The translations under genes were made by a program, and so were the position numbers. This document shows positions 10,959-23,100 of a DNA stretch of 64,000 bases, piece by piece. Within the stretch, counting starts at the first letter, position 1; the number at the start of each line of letters is the position of its first letter. Below the pieces are notes generated by a model that did no database searches, had not been told where the DNA came from, and saw only the letters and a program-made list of their open reading frames with translations. Source of the stretch: Lithodes maja (taxonomy: Eukaryota > Arthropoda > Malacostraca > Decapoda > Lithodidae); the NCBI GenBank assembly GCA_037953745.1, contig JBAKBP010012337.1:1-64000 (forward strand). Reading direction: 5' to 3'.

Positions 10959-12412
10959 TTACAGGCGAGGGGAAGGAGTAACTTGGGGTCGAGAAGTTGA
11001 AGGCAGATTGACAGTGATAGGAGTGGTTGGTTGAGTACCTGATGATTGAGAGAATGAAGGTAGGGTTATAGAAGGTGAAGGCTGGGCAGTTGTGATGTGG
11101 GAAGGTGCAGTGGGAGTAGGGATAGTGGTCTTAGTAGAGAGTATTGGAGGGGCAGAGACTGTGCGGGTAGGAATAGGGGGAGCAGTTGTAGGAACTGGCG
11201 TATGTTGTAAGGGGCTAATGGTAGGTGGGTTAGGCTTATGTAATTTGTTTAGGTCAGAAGGATGTTTGGGTTGACGAGAGGGAGAAGAAGGAGGAAGCAG
11301 CTCAGGAAGGGTGGACTCTGTGGATTCTAAGTTGGGATTATTGTCATTTGGTAACCTGTCATGTTGAACTGGATTAGCGAGCATTACATCATTGTCATTG
11401 ATTGGTTGAAATCTACGTACATGCCTGTTACGAAACGTACGTGATTCCCCAAAATAAATAATGGTAATTTTATAGCAGTTGGGCACAGATAAGATTTCAA
11501 ATGGGCCCTTGAATCTAGGTTTCATTTTGGAGGGGACTGGCAGGTGTGCAATCATGACGAGGTCGCCAATGTGATGCGGGGCTGGCTCTAGGGGTCTCAT
11601 CAGGTTGAAGATCTTGCACATATTTTATTTGGCGAAGTCTGTTCTTGAGGTGTAGTAGATATTGGTCGAAATTAGAGGATGGTTCATACGGTGCAGCCAG
11701 ATGACGTAATGGGATGAGGAGGGGGGTTACTGCCATCACTCGTTCGTTGGGGGGTAATTCCATCTTCTCTTGGGCAGGTGTTGATGCCCCATTGCACAAT
11801 CCTTACTTGGCTGGACCAGTCTTTGGAGTCCATTTGTTGCAGGCGGGTTCTGATCTGATTGGCAATGGTTCTATGGCTCCTTTCACAGATGGAGTTCCCC
11901 TGGGGCCAGTAGGGAGAAGAGTGACTGATTTTGAAGCCACACATCAGTGATAGATGTGACCACACATGACTGGTAAATTCTGGGGCGTTGTCGGAGTGAA
12001 TGGCTTCAGGCAATCCGAAGTAGGGGAACACATGTTGGATTAGTGCTTCTGCCACTGCCAAAGCAGAGTGTTTTTTGGCTGGGCATGCTATTACATACTT
12101 GGAGTAGGTGTCAACAAAGGTGATGATATATTTGTGTCCATGGCTGTTTTCGAGGGGTCCCATAACGTCGACTGCAAGGAGTTGCCATGGTTTGGATGCA
12201 ACTAGTTTTCCTGTGGGGCCAGGTGTCCTGGTTCTGTCTTTTTCTAGGGCACATGCTCTACAGGCTTCTGTTATCTTTTTGGCGGTTAGGTAAGGAGATG
12301 GTGTCCAGTACACTTGTTGGAAGGTGGCAATGAGACGTTTTTGAGCTAAATGGATGCCATTATCCATGTGTATTGATTGCATAGTTGGATATGCGTTTTG
12401 GGGGGTGATCAC
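10959..12412 (-). pseudogene. Gypsy copy 2: integrase, GPY/F module and Pro-rich tail
   Basis: The catalytic D, D-35-E set and the HHCC region are intact in 12412-11684. An extra T near 11748 then shifts the frame, and the next 94 codons continue in the 11799-11515 frame. The 11621-10959 frame carries the GPY/F-like module (KPRFKGPFEIL) and reads through the Pro/Ser/Thr-rich tail, showing how copy 1 would read without its missing base. The tail ends at the same TAG as copy 1. Confidence 0.85.
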
Positions 12413-12433
12413 AATTTTCCCTTCTAGAGTGCA

Positions 12434-14199
12434 TTAGTTATCCCCACGCCTGGATAGTTGGTTAAACAGTTTTCTCGGGATCCAGTCGGGCTTTTGTTTT
12501 CGTCGATAGTTGTTTAATAATTTTTGTTGGCTTTCTTCTACTTGTCCTAGATGGTGAATGGCGTGGATAGTGTGAGGGGGGTCTTCTTCTTCTGTGGCAT
12601 GTTGATGTTGCAGGGGGAGGCGAGAGAGAGCATCCGCATTTGTATGCAATTTCCCTGGTCGATAGACTATGTCTATGTCAAACTCTTCCAGGGATTCCCT
12701 CCAACGAACAGTTAAGGCGTTCTTGGTGTCTGATTTTCTTAGCCATTGCAATGCATGATGATCTGTTATGACTGTTACTTTTACCCCTGCTAGGTATGCT
12801 TTAAAGTGTTGTAAGGCCCAAATTATGCCTAAACATTCTCTCTTGGTGGCTGAGTAATTGACAGGGTTTAAGGAACGGCTTGCACAAGCAATTATGTGCT
12901 CTTTCCCATCACGGGTTTGGCCTAAAACTGCGCCTATTCCGAATTGGGATACGTCAGTGTAGAGTCGGAAAGGCTGGGTATAGTCAGGGAAGGATACAAC
13001 GGGGGAGGCAACTAATTTGGTTTTGAGAGTCTGAAAAGCTTGCAGTCTAGCTTCTGTCCATCGAAAAGGTTCTTCTTTCTTGGTGAGGTCGTGCAGAGGT
13101 TTAGCAATGGTGGCAAAGTTCTTAACGAATCTTCTATAGTAAGAGGCCAGGCCGAGGAAAGCACGTACGCCTTTTACGTTGGTGGGGGGGGGGGGAAATT
13201 TTACTGATGGCTTCTAACTTTGCTGGATCTGGGGCGATACCGTCTTCTGACACTACGTGACCCAAAAAGTTGACTTGTTTTTGGGCCAGGGTGCATTTGG
13301 AGGGTTTAAGTTTGAGGTTGGCCTCTCTAATCCTCTGGAATACTTGTTTGAGGCGTTAGAGGTGTTCTGCCCAGGTAGTACCGAACACGATGATGTCTTC
13401 GAGGTACGCCAAACATGTCTCCCAAAATCTGGAAAAGATGGCTGGTCCGTTGCAGAGCCCAAACGGAAGTACAGTGAACTCATAAAGTTTTCCTTGGCTA
13501 GTGGAGAATGCTGTTTTTTGTTGATTTTCGGTTAGGACAGGTAGGCCTACTTGCCAATAACCAGCTTGCAGGACTAGGGTGGTGAACCATTTGGCTCCTA
13601 GTAGAGAGTCGAGAGAGTCGTCGATCCTGGGAAGGGGAGTGGCGTCTTTAATGGTGACGTCGTTTAGCTGGTGGTAGTCGACACAGAATCTGGTGGATCC
13701 GTCTTTCTTTCTGACGAGCACCACCGGTGAAGACCAAGGGCTATGGGAGTGTTTCACTATTCCTGTTGTGAGCATGTCTTGAACTTGTTTTTCTTCTTCT
13801 AGTCGTTGGATGGGGTTTTTCCTCCTGATAGGTTGCTTGATGGAGTGGCCCACGGTCTGAATGGGGTGATGTAAGACTTGGGTGTTACCCATATCTCGGT
13901 TGGAAGTGGCGAAAATATCTTGAAAGAAAAGAAGGAGGTTTTTGAGGTCTGTCTGTTGGTGGGGGGTTAGAGTAGACTCTAGAGGGTATGTCAGGAAGAG
14001 GGTTGGAAAAGGGGGGAGAAAGGTCAACAGGTGGGGTTAGTTCTTCGGAGTACATTTCTAGTTCTCCAATTTCTAAACCTCTGGGTAGCTGGATAGGTTG
14101 TTCTGATATGTTAGCAATCTTAATGCAATTTATGTGTTGAGGTAGCAAAGTGGGAGCGGTTAGGCAGGCCCTTGGAATCTGGACGCCAAAGGGACCCAT
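12434..14199 (-). pseudogene. Gypsy copy 2: RT and RNase H with active-site substitutions
   Basis: The frame at 14027-13356 is continuous from the protease-RT linker (which starts near 14199) through fingers and palm to YLEDIIVFG. It avoids the copy 1 frameshift. Motif A reads TLVLQAGYWQ: the Asp codon is GTC (Val) at 13572-13574. The motif C position is again YLED. The frame ends at TAA (13356-13358), where copy 1 has a Gln codon. RNase H resumes at 12751-12434 with YRPGKLHTNADALSR. RT activity is not expected. Confidence 0.88.
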
Positions 14200-14890
14200 T
14201 GTTCATGATGAGGTGGAATGGTTGTGGTTTTAGAGATTATGGCAGGAGACAGGATCTGGGTAGGGCAGGAATGAGGTTGAGGATGGGGTGTGGGTTGGGG
14301 AGGGTAATTTAAGCAAGGGTTAGGTTGGGAGGGGCATTGGGGGAATGGGGAGGATACAGAGTTAGGTAAGCTTATGATGTGATTGGCTAGGGCTGGAGGG
14401 GCAGTGACGTCATAGGTAGGGTGGTTGGGAAGGGATTTAGGTTGTTTGATGTTAGGGGGGGTTGGGGTTTGTTGTGGCTTGTTTTTTTTTGCGGACTGAT
14501 AGTCGTATGACAAAGTCCTGTGCCAACAATCTATGGAGGCGTGAAGGGCTGCTAGTAAATCTAGCCCTAGGTAGCCGTCATATTTAGCTTCACTGGGGTA
14601 CACTACAAATGAGTTTCACCCCTGGATGGGGAAGGGGAGGTTGGACGTGCAATAGATGAGTTTGACCCAGGTTGGGAATATCCTGTTCATTGGCACTGTT
14701 TAAGATTATGTGGGAGGGCACAATGCCTCCGAAACCTTTTGCTATGTGTCTGGAAAAAGGGAAGGAAAAGAATGGAACGGGAAGCCCCTGTATCAATTAA
14801 GAGCCGCACTTTCACCCATTCAGAGTGAGTTTGTGATACACCGGAAGTACTCCTTGTGGTGTATTGTCATGAGCCCCCACCATGGTCGCG
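14160..14890 (-). pseudogene. Gypsy copy 2: aspartic protease
   Basis: The codons for LLIDTGASRS are present near 14783-14812. A one-base loss relative to copy 1 (CACCCATT instead of CACCCCATT, near 14815) breaks the upstream frame. The YDGYLGLDLL half lies in the 14603-14160 frame. The break between the halves is shared with copy 1. Confidence 0.75.
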
Positions 14891-15272
14891 ACAATTTGTG
14901 TTGGGGGGAGGGGGGGGGGGGCAACCTAAAAATCCAAGTTTTCTGCTTGGATCGGCTCCGGCCGATGCATTGAAATCTCTGGGGCGTCTTCCATGTCTTC
15001 TTCTTCTATGCCCGCCATGCTAGTTTCCGTGATAGCGGACACTGGTCGTGGCTTGACCCACGGTATTTGGGCCCACCAACTTGGAGCTATGTTCCTTTAC
15101 CTTGTGAGTTCCCCAAAGGACCTCTTTATTGACCAAAGCAAGCAGGTAAGAGTTGCACGGCTTCCAGTCAGCAGGGCGTATCCGTGCCCATTCTTCAATT
15201 CTGTCTGAGGGTTTGGGGACTGCGGGGCCTCTGTTAATGAGAGGGCTAGGAGTAGGGTGACTAGTGACTTTG

Positions 15273-15827
15273 CTAATCACTGCTGCTATCTTGTTGGTGG
15301 TGCTGTTGACTTGGTTCTTGCGGGTTATGCATTGCCATGATTCTCTTAATTGTGAGCAGGTCTGCATCATAGTTAGTAGGGTCTATGATGGAGAAATGTC
15401 TGGCCACCGGGTCAGGGAGGATCCTGACTAGAGCTTTGAACACTAGTTTTCTTCTCTGTGCGTTTGTTTCTTCATGGAAAGCGTTCATTGCCAGTTGTTG
15501 CAGCTTGTCGATGGTCCCATCTAAATCGCCAGTATATGTGACTGCATGAAACTTTTTGTCTGCAATCGTCTGACCTAATATGGGGCTAACAGCTGATCTG
15601 ACATAAACTTCAAATTGGGCCCATGTCAACCCTGGCATATTATCACGCACGTATCCTGATACCTTTGATGCATATTTTCCTAGTTTAAGTACAATGGTGT
15701 GTATCTTGGAAGCGTCATCTTCCCTAAACATCATGTCTAGGATAGGTTTGACTATTTCCAGGTAAGTATAGATGTCATGCTCCTAGGTTTTAAAGACCGG
15801 GATTTCGAACCTGAGTGCTGCTGCCAT
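15273..15827 (-). pseudogene. Gypsy copy 2: Gag-like ORF
   Basis: It is nearly identical to 6163-6717, including the ATG that straddles the LTR end, the primer-site overlap and the in-frame TAG after 14 codons. The 153-codon main frame (15734-15273) is open. An out-of-phase continuation lies at 15370-15020. Confidence 0.6.
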
Positions 15828-18814
15828 GATGAGAGTAAAATATTTTCAATTGAATACCGAGGAAAAAAAAATTGAAATTGCTAGAATATCCGTACAGGTA
15901 CCCCGTATCAAGACACCATTGGCTACCAGTGTTGTGCCGGGTTCTGATCGTTTAGTTCCCTTGATACAGTCCGTAAAACAGTCCAATTCTGGTTTGATGG
16001 ACTTAAATATACTTGACAGGAACGTCCCGAGTAGGTTCTATAAGCAGTAAAAATGGTATTCAAAGGTTCAATATAATACTCAATAACAACACAAGGAAGA
16101 ATACACATAAATATTTTATTGAATAAGCATGAGATTTGGTTGAGAATAATAATCATAAAGGAAAATCCCACAATAATAGCAAATATATATATTGTCCTTA
16201 TTTCAGATCAATGTTACTGATACCAGAAAAACTCAATCGTGAGAGTCTAATATTAAATCAGATCATGTGGAAAAACATACACAGAGGCATAATGTACAAG
16301 AATCGAGTTTAACCTTCAATGCAATAATAAATGAGTCAAATATCTTCTGCTTTCAAAGAGACTTCAATGCCCTAGATAATGATCCTAGGGTGACTATGAG
16401 AAGAGTTGAGGTTATAAAGATACTGTCACAGGAGGCAAGGTGAGTCACGGGTGGGGCTCAGCTGAACCTTTTAAAACTGACCGCGTGAGCTTGCCCTCTG
16501 GTCAGGTCACTGGGAAGGTCACCAGGTGAACTGAGATGGTAAATAATACTTTTTCTAGTTAATGCAACTATGAACTTAGCTGCAGTGTGATGTTAATTTA
16601 CTTTACAGGAAAGGGCTGAGATTATTATTTATAATACTTGAGAAGTATCAAAATCGCCCTCAAGGAAGTTATATCTTATTACGGAATTATATTACTTGAA
16701 CATATGCTACGATAACGAACCGAACTTAGGAATTCGTGTTTCTATAATTTTCTTAGGAAAAGCAAAGTAATAACGTGAATTTAACAAGAGCGAAAATGTA
16801 ATTTAATAGGTCTACTGGTTGGTATTAATTAGGTCAAGATATAACCTTCAATATTCGCGATTAAGACAACACCCGAAGATCAACAAAATAACTAACTGAG
16901 TTCCAGTAGACTCAGACTTGAATGAATACTATAGTTTAATCTAAAAAAGTGAGAACTGACTGATTTATAGATATCGATCGGTAGATCGTATTTAATAATT
17001 AGATTGGCGCTATTGACGAAGTTTAGCTCATTGATATTTAACGCAATATCAGATTCGCTTCTGAACGAGTTAACAGGGCGAGGGAAATAAAATGTACAGG
17101 CACAATTAGTACATGGGCGTAGGCGACGAAGTCCTACTCATTGATACTTAAAACAGGCAGTACCAGGCTCGGACCTGAATGGGTTAACAGGGGCGAGGTG
17201 AATAAAATACACAGATACAATTAGTGTATGGTGGATGAAAGTGACACGAAGCGCGGAGGAAAGAATTCGTAAACACGGTATTCGAATTATCACAACATCA
17301 AGATTTACAAGAACATAAAAGCACGTCTATAAGATATATTTCATATGCGATCACTGAATAGAGATTTTAGGAATTACACTGAGCAATCGTTGGAAAATTG
17401 GGCGTAGGTTCTAGGTAAATAGCAATTAAATAAATGGATTGATCACGGAATATATTGGGACTTCAACTCACAAGTAAGAAATCAACATACACGTAGTCAG
17501 TAAATCTGCGAGCATGGGGGGCCTGAATATATGTTAATGACACTGATATGTAACGTATGCGTAAGTTATGAATTAAATAAAGTCTTGAACAAGGGTCAAG
17601 GAATTAAGGCAAGATTAACACTGAATAACACAGGTTCAGAAGGATAAAACTTATTACGCAAGTACGGGATCTTGGGCACAGATCACAAGTAAATCAGGGC
17701 ACCACACGGTTCACATATTTACATAATCAATACCTCACAACAATAACCAACAGAGAAAGACACAGAAACACATACGTATTTGGGAGGGCAGGGGGGCGAA
17801 AGTGCGGGTCTCGCCGGCGTAGAGGGTAGTAGCCAATCTTGCACAGCTGGTTACCTCCTCGAGCAGGGGTCCTCGATCTATGCCTGGTTACGTAATTCGA
17901 ACAGGGGTCCTAGGTCCAGGCCTCCGTCCATAGCTCGAGCAGGGGTCCTCGGTTCAGGGTGCCAGGCAACAGACAGGTGGCCCTTCAGCAATCCGGAAGG
18001 GGGCCAACGTCCAGGGGGCACTCTCGAGGGCCAGGGGGACGAGGTGGGGGGGCACCGTAGCAACACTGTCCTTAACTAGGCCGTCCCAGAGAGGTAATGA
18101 TTAGTCAGTAAGTGAAGTGGTGAGGGGGGGCACCGTAGCAACACTGACCTTAAATAGCCCGTCCCAGAAAGGTAATGCCTAGTCAGTAAGTGTGTACTTT
18201 TCTCAGGTTTTTCTGAGCTCCTATGCAAATATTTTCTTGCTTCAGGTGTCAATGAACTCGAGGGAAAAGGGGTATTGAGGAAAGAGGAAAAATGGTTGTT
18301 GTGAGGTACACTTGGTCAAAGTTCCAGCTGACCCACCCTCGCTCTGGGGCTCGCAAAATTATCTGGCAATACTGGTGTAGGAAGGAGGTGTGTCATACAA
18401 AGATTGGGATTGGTAGATCTGATTTCGGCTATATTATTGTTTGAACATATACTAAACAAGGGAAAGTAACCCAATCTCAAATACAAATGCATACATCGCT
18501 ATGTATGATCCCGAACATTCACCCAAAGTTTGTAGATTTGCTTAAATATTCCAAGTTATTATATCCACTGATTGGCAACTACACCAGTATTGCCAACTAA
18601 TTCTGCGAGCTCCAGACTCATATGGGCCTGGTTCCTAGGTAATATTACAATATTTAATGGGGCAGCTGGAAGGTTCAGGGCTGCTATGAAAAATAGGAAA
18701 CACTGAAAGCTAAAATTGGAGCAGCTGTCTTGCAGGTCTTCTAATTATACTCAGACATACACATAGGGGATTGTAGTTGTATCCTCGGGGGCCTGGAGTA
18801 GTCAGGCGTCATCA
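15827..18814 (-). repeat. LTR C, interrupted by a MITE
   Basis: It is homologous to 6717-9420 and runs from TGATGAGAG to GTCATCA. It is longer because about 309 bases (18311-18619) replace about 33 bases of LTR. Near 17862-17960 it also carries a local variation around a repeated AGCAGGGGTCCTCG phrase, unlike the other two LTRs. Confidence 0.85.
18342..18620. mobile_element. MITE with about 38-bp imperfect terminal inverted repeats, inside LTR C
   Basis: The left end has GCTCGCAAAATTATCTGGCA followed by ATACTGGTGTAG (to 18380). The right end (18579-18619) is its inverted complement with a few mismatches (CTACACCAGTATTGCCAACT onward). The interior has no ORF. LTRs A and B lack it, so it is a recent insertion into this copy. 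About 30 extra bases left of the TIR are also foreign to the LTR. I cannot assign a superfamily. Confidence 0.8.
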
Positions 18815-19210
18815 GGTCCATTTGTTCCTGCAATATCCGGGGTGCTGGTGAGTAGATTGCATAAGGGAGTGCTCATCATATTCCAAATCTGGCGGAACAA
18901 TACAGGGAGCGTCACTTCTGGTGGAGGCTACGTAAAAGGAGGGTTCTAATTGGTGGTTCCAGGGCGGTTGTGGTTGGCTGAGGATGGTGGTTTGTGACTG
19001 GCTGAGAGAGTCCTCCGTTTTCTTAGATGGCTGTGGGTGTGAAAGAGAACTGTGGAATGGGCGGCTGGGCATGGTCAACTCAGGTAGATTCCGGCAGACT
19101 CGTAGGGGGGACTCAGGTAAACGTCCTCGTCGTCTGTCCTGAGGTTTTGAGGTTGCCTGAATGGTTATGCTGGCCACTGGTGTATCGTTGGTTGGGGGCC
19201 CGTCATCTCA
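18815..19210 (-). pseudogene. Gypsy copy 3, truncated internal region
   Basis: It is homologous to 718-1109 (the end of the 3' ORF) and stops abruptly at 19210, where the sequence changes to unrelated DNA. An open frame of 121 codons (19177-18812) is the C-terminal part of that ORF. Confidence 0.85.
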
Positions 19211-19237
19211 TATACATTCCCTGACTGGATTTTCAAA

Positions 19238-19622
19238 TTAAGGGGGGGCGAGTCATTTATACTTGCTCATTTATGTATCTTTTTATTGTGTTATTAGTTT
19301 CCTCCTTAGACCTCCATCAAGCTTAAAGAAACACCCGCCGAAGACAAGATAAAGATAAGATTTATTCAAGATAAATTTGTACATTTTTAGATACAAAATT
19401 TCCCGGCCGAAGGCCAGTTTCTTCTAAGTTACAGGCTCACTATCGCTCGCCAGGAAAAAATCGACACCTAAATGACACGAAAAGTCTAACAATTGACAGA
19501 GAAATGGGGCGAAAGGTCTTAAAATCGCCAAACTAATGGGCAGAACGTCTAATAATCTGAAAACCAATGGGGCTAAACATGCGGATGAAGGAGGACCAGA
19601 AAAACGGCCCATCTCCCCTAAA
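19238..19622 (-). mobile_element. TTAA-flanked family A element
   Basis: It begins TTAAGGGGGG and ends CTCCCCTAA. It shows every family landmark: ACCTCCATCAAGCTT, the CCGGCCGAAGGCC hairpin, the GCTCGCTATCGCTCGCCAGG core, and four successive modules of about 32 bp of the form AATGGGGCGAAAGGTCTTAA. Non-coding and non-autonomous. The short termini plus TTAA fit Kolobok- or piggyBac-type targets; I cannot decide which. Confidence 0.85.
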
Positions 19623-19793
19623 GTGTAGTATTTGTGTTTTTGTTTTTTTTAACTTTTACATCAATTCATGAAGCTTGTCTGTGAACTTTCTAATCTAACT
19701 TTACATGGTAATAAGTAACACCCCGTCCTTAACATTAATCATCCATTACAAAACCCAATGTACTTGAATAAACTAATGAAAGCATAATATGGT
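19623..19793. other. Unassigned AT-rich spacer
   Basis: AT-rich sequence with a short T run; no gene or recognisable repeat seen. Confidence 0.5.
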
Positions 19794-19866
19794 CCTCCCG
19801 GAATTCGAACTCGGGATACCACACCCAGGACATAATCATCTAAACCATTACACCACCAACACAAGA
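19794..19866 (-). repeat. tRNA-like relic (SINE head)
   Basis: On the minus strand TGGTGTAATGG fits the pol III A box and GAGTTCGAATTCC resembles a B box, at tRNA-like spacing, with a partly paired T arm (TCCCG...CGGGA). The acceptor strands do not pair well, so it is a tRNA-derived relic and not a working tRNA. Confidence 0.55.
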
Positions 19867-19902
19867 TATGCAAAATAAAGTTTATGTGAAGGCTGAAACA
19901 AC

Positions 19903-20011
19903 TACACTCTCCATCCCTGCTCCACTCTCCATCCTCCTCCACTCTCCATTCCACTTCCACTCTCCCTTCCACTTCCACTCTCCATTCCACCTTGCCAATA
20001 TTACTAGCCAG

Positions 20012-20075
<64 letters not shown>
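19903..20075. repeat. CT-rich degenerate repeat and (CT)n microsatellite
   Basis: Repeated CACTCTCCATTCCACTTC-like phrases at 19905-19998 lead into an uninterrupted CT run at about 20012-20074. Confidence 0.9.
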
Positions 20076-20078
<3 letters not shown>

Positions 20079-20164
20079 AATGGAGCAGAGAACTATCGGG
20101 TCATACCGGGAAATAAAAAGACGGATTATGTTCGTGTTAATAGGTCTGTAATATCGTGGTTATG

Positions 20165-23100
20165 GTGTCTAAGGCGGGCAGGGGTGAGGTGACAGAGGTG
20201 AGGGTGGCAGGGGTTAGAGTGGCTGGGGTAGGGGTGACATGGGGTGAGGGTGACATACGGTGAGGGTGGCTGGGGTGAGGGTGGCAGGGGTGAGAGTGGC
20301 TGGGGTAAAGGTGACAGGGGTGTGGGTGGTAGGGATGAGGGTAGTAGGGGTGAGGGTGACAGGGGTGAGGGTGACAGGGAGGAGGGTGAAGGGGGTGAGG
20401 GTGGCTGGTGTGAGGTTGATAGGGCTGTAATATTGTGCAGGTTATGGTGTCTCAGGGGTGAAGGTGGCAGGGGTGAGGGTGGCTGGGGTGAGGGTGACAG
20501 GCGTGATGATGGCTGGGGTGTGGGTGGCAGGGGTGAGGATGACAGGGGTGAGGGTGGCAGGGGTGAAGGTGACAGGGGTAAGGGTGACGTCATAGGTGAG
20601 GGTGACAGAGGTGTGGGTGACGTCATAGGTGAGGGTGACAGAGGTGTGGGTGACATGGGGTGAGGGTGACAGGGGTGAGAGTGGCAGGGGTAAGGGTGAC
20701 CAGGGTGAGGGTGACATGGGTGAGGATGACAGAGGTGAGGGTGACATGGGTGAGGGTGAATGTGGTAGGGGTGAGGGTGACAGGAGCGAGGGTGACAGAG
20801 GTGAGAGTGACAGGAGCGAGGGTGACAGGGTTGAGGGTGACAGTGGTGAGGGTGACAGGGGTGAGGATGAGAGTGGTGAGGGTGACAGGAGCAAGGGTGG
20901 CAGGGGTGAGGGTGACAAGAGCGAGGGTGGCAGGGGTGACGGTGACAAGAGCGAGTGTTGCAGGGGTGCGGGTGGCAAGGGTGAGGGTGATAGGGTGAGG
21001 GTGGCAGGGGTGAGGGTGACAGGGGTGAGGATGACAGTGGTGAGGGTGACAGGGGTGAGGGTGACAGTGGTGAGGGTGGCAGGGGTGAGGGTAAAAGGAG
21101 CGAGGGTGACAGGGTGAGGGTGGTAGGGATGAGGGTAGTAGGGGTGAGGGTGACAGGGGTGAGGGTGACAGGGGTGAGGGTGAATGGGGTGAGGGTGGCA
21201 GGGGTGAGGATGATAGGGCTGTAATATTGTGCAGGTTATGGTGTCTCAGGGGTGAAGGTGGCTGGGGTGAGGGTGACAGGCGTGATGATGGCTGGGGTGT
21301 GGGTGGCAGGGGTGAGGATGACAGGGGTGAGGGTGGCAGGGGTGAGGGTGACAGGGGTAAGGGTGACGTCATAGGTGAGGGTGACAGAGGTGTGGGTGAC
21401 ATGGGCTGAGGGTGACATGGGTGAGGGTGACAGGGGTGAGAGTGGCAGGGGTAAGGGTGACCAGGGTGAGGGTGACATGGGTGAGGATGACAGAGGTGAG
21501 GGTGACATGGGTGAGGGTGAATGTGGTAGGGGTGAGGGTGACAGGAGCGAGGGTGACAGAGGTGAGAGTGACAGGAGCGAGGGTGACAGGGGTGGGGGTG
21601 AGGGTGACAGTGGTGAGGGTGACAGGGTTGAGGGTGACAGTGGTGAGGGTGACAGGGGTGAGGATGAGAGTGGTGAGGGTGACAGTGGTGAGGGTGACAG
21701 GAGCAAGGGTGGCAGGGGTGAGGGTGACAAGAGCGAGGGTGGCAGGGGTGACGGTGACAAGAGCGAGTGTTGCAGGGGTGCGGGTGGCAAGGGTGAGGGT
21801 GACAGGGTGAGGGTGGCAGGGGTAAGGGTGACAGGGGTGAGGATGACAGTGGTGAGGGTAACAGTGGTGAGGGTGACAGGGGTGAGGGTGACAGTGGTGA
21901 GGGTGGCAGGGGTGAGGGTAAAAGGAGCGAGGGTGACAGGGTGAGGGTGACAGGGGTGAGGGTGACAGTGGTGAGGGTGACAGGTTGAGAGTGACAGGAA
22001 CAAGGGTGACAGGGGTGAGGGTGACAGTGGTGAGGGTGAAAAGGGTGAGGGTGACAGGGATGAGGGTGACAGGGATGAGGGTGACAGGAGCGAGGGTGAC
22101 AGGGGTGAGGGTGGCAGGAGCGAGGGTGACAATGGTGAGGGTGACAGTGGTGAGGGTGATAGGGGTGACGGTGACAGGAACGAGGATGACAGGGGTGAGG
22201 GTGACAGTGGTGAGGGTGACAGGAGCGAGGGTGGCAGGGGTGAGGGTGACAAGAGTGAGGGTGGCAGGGGTGAGGGTGATAGGGGTGAGGGTGACAGGGG
22301 TGAGGGTGGCTAGGGTGAGGGTGGCTGGGGTGAGGGTAGCAGGGGTGAGGGTGGCAGTGGTGAGGGTGACAGGGGTGAGGGTGGCTGGGGTGAGGGTGGC
22401 AGGGGTGAGGGTGACAGGGGTGAGGGTGGCTGGGGTGATGGTGGCTGGCGTGAGGGTGACAGGGGTGGGGGTGGCTGGGGTGAGAGTGGCTGGGGTGAGG
22501 GTGAAAGGGGTAAGGGTGACGTCATAGGTGAGGGTGACAGAGGTGTGGGTGACATGGGGTGAGGGTGACAGAGGTGAGGGTGACAGGGGTGAGAGTGGCA
22601 GGGGTAAGGGTGACCAGGGTGAGGGTGACATGGGTGAGGATGACAGAGGTGAGGGTGACATGGGTGAGGTTGAATGTGGTAGGGGTGAGGGTGACAGGAG
22701 CGAGGGTGACAGAGGTGAGAGTGACAGGAGCGAGGGTGACAGGGGTGAGGATGGCAGGGGTGAGGGTGACAGTGGTGAGGGTGACAGGAGCGAGGGTGAC
22801 AGGGGTGAGGGTGACAGGGTTGAGGGTGACAGTGGTGAGGATGACAGAGGTGAGGGTGACATGGGTGAGGTTGAATGTGGTAGGGGTGAGGGTGACAGGA
22901 GCGAGGGTGACAGAGGTGAGAATGACAGGAGCGAGGGTGACAGGGGTGAGGATGGCAGGGGTGAGGGTGACAGTGGTGAGGGTGACAGGAGCGAGGGTGA
23001 CAGGGGTGAGCGTGACAGGGTTGAGGGTGACAGTGGTGAGGGTGACAGGGGTGAGGATGACAGTGGTGAGGGTGAGAGTGGTGAAGGTGACAGTGGTGAG

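Larger units (their letters stand above)
1..19210 (-). mobile_element. Tandem Ty3/gypsy array sharing LTRs (three LTRs, two full internal regions, one truncated)
   Basis: The same sequence phase begins at 1, 8704 and 17814. Coding is on the minus strand, so each 5' LTR lies at the higher coordinates. I place LTRs at 1-717 (cut by the window), 6717-9420 and 15827-18814. Internal regions are 718-6716, 9421-15826 and 18815-19210, the last broken off inside the 3' ORF. LTR limits rest on a TGATGA...TCATCA inverted end, a tRNA-3'-end-like primer site ending CCA at 6714-6716, and the 3' ORF stop codon lying just before the LTR. Neighbouring internal regions share single LTRs, as expected after unequal LTR-LTR recombination. 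No target duplication can be checked because both outer ends are missing. Confidence 0.9.
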
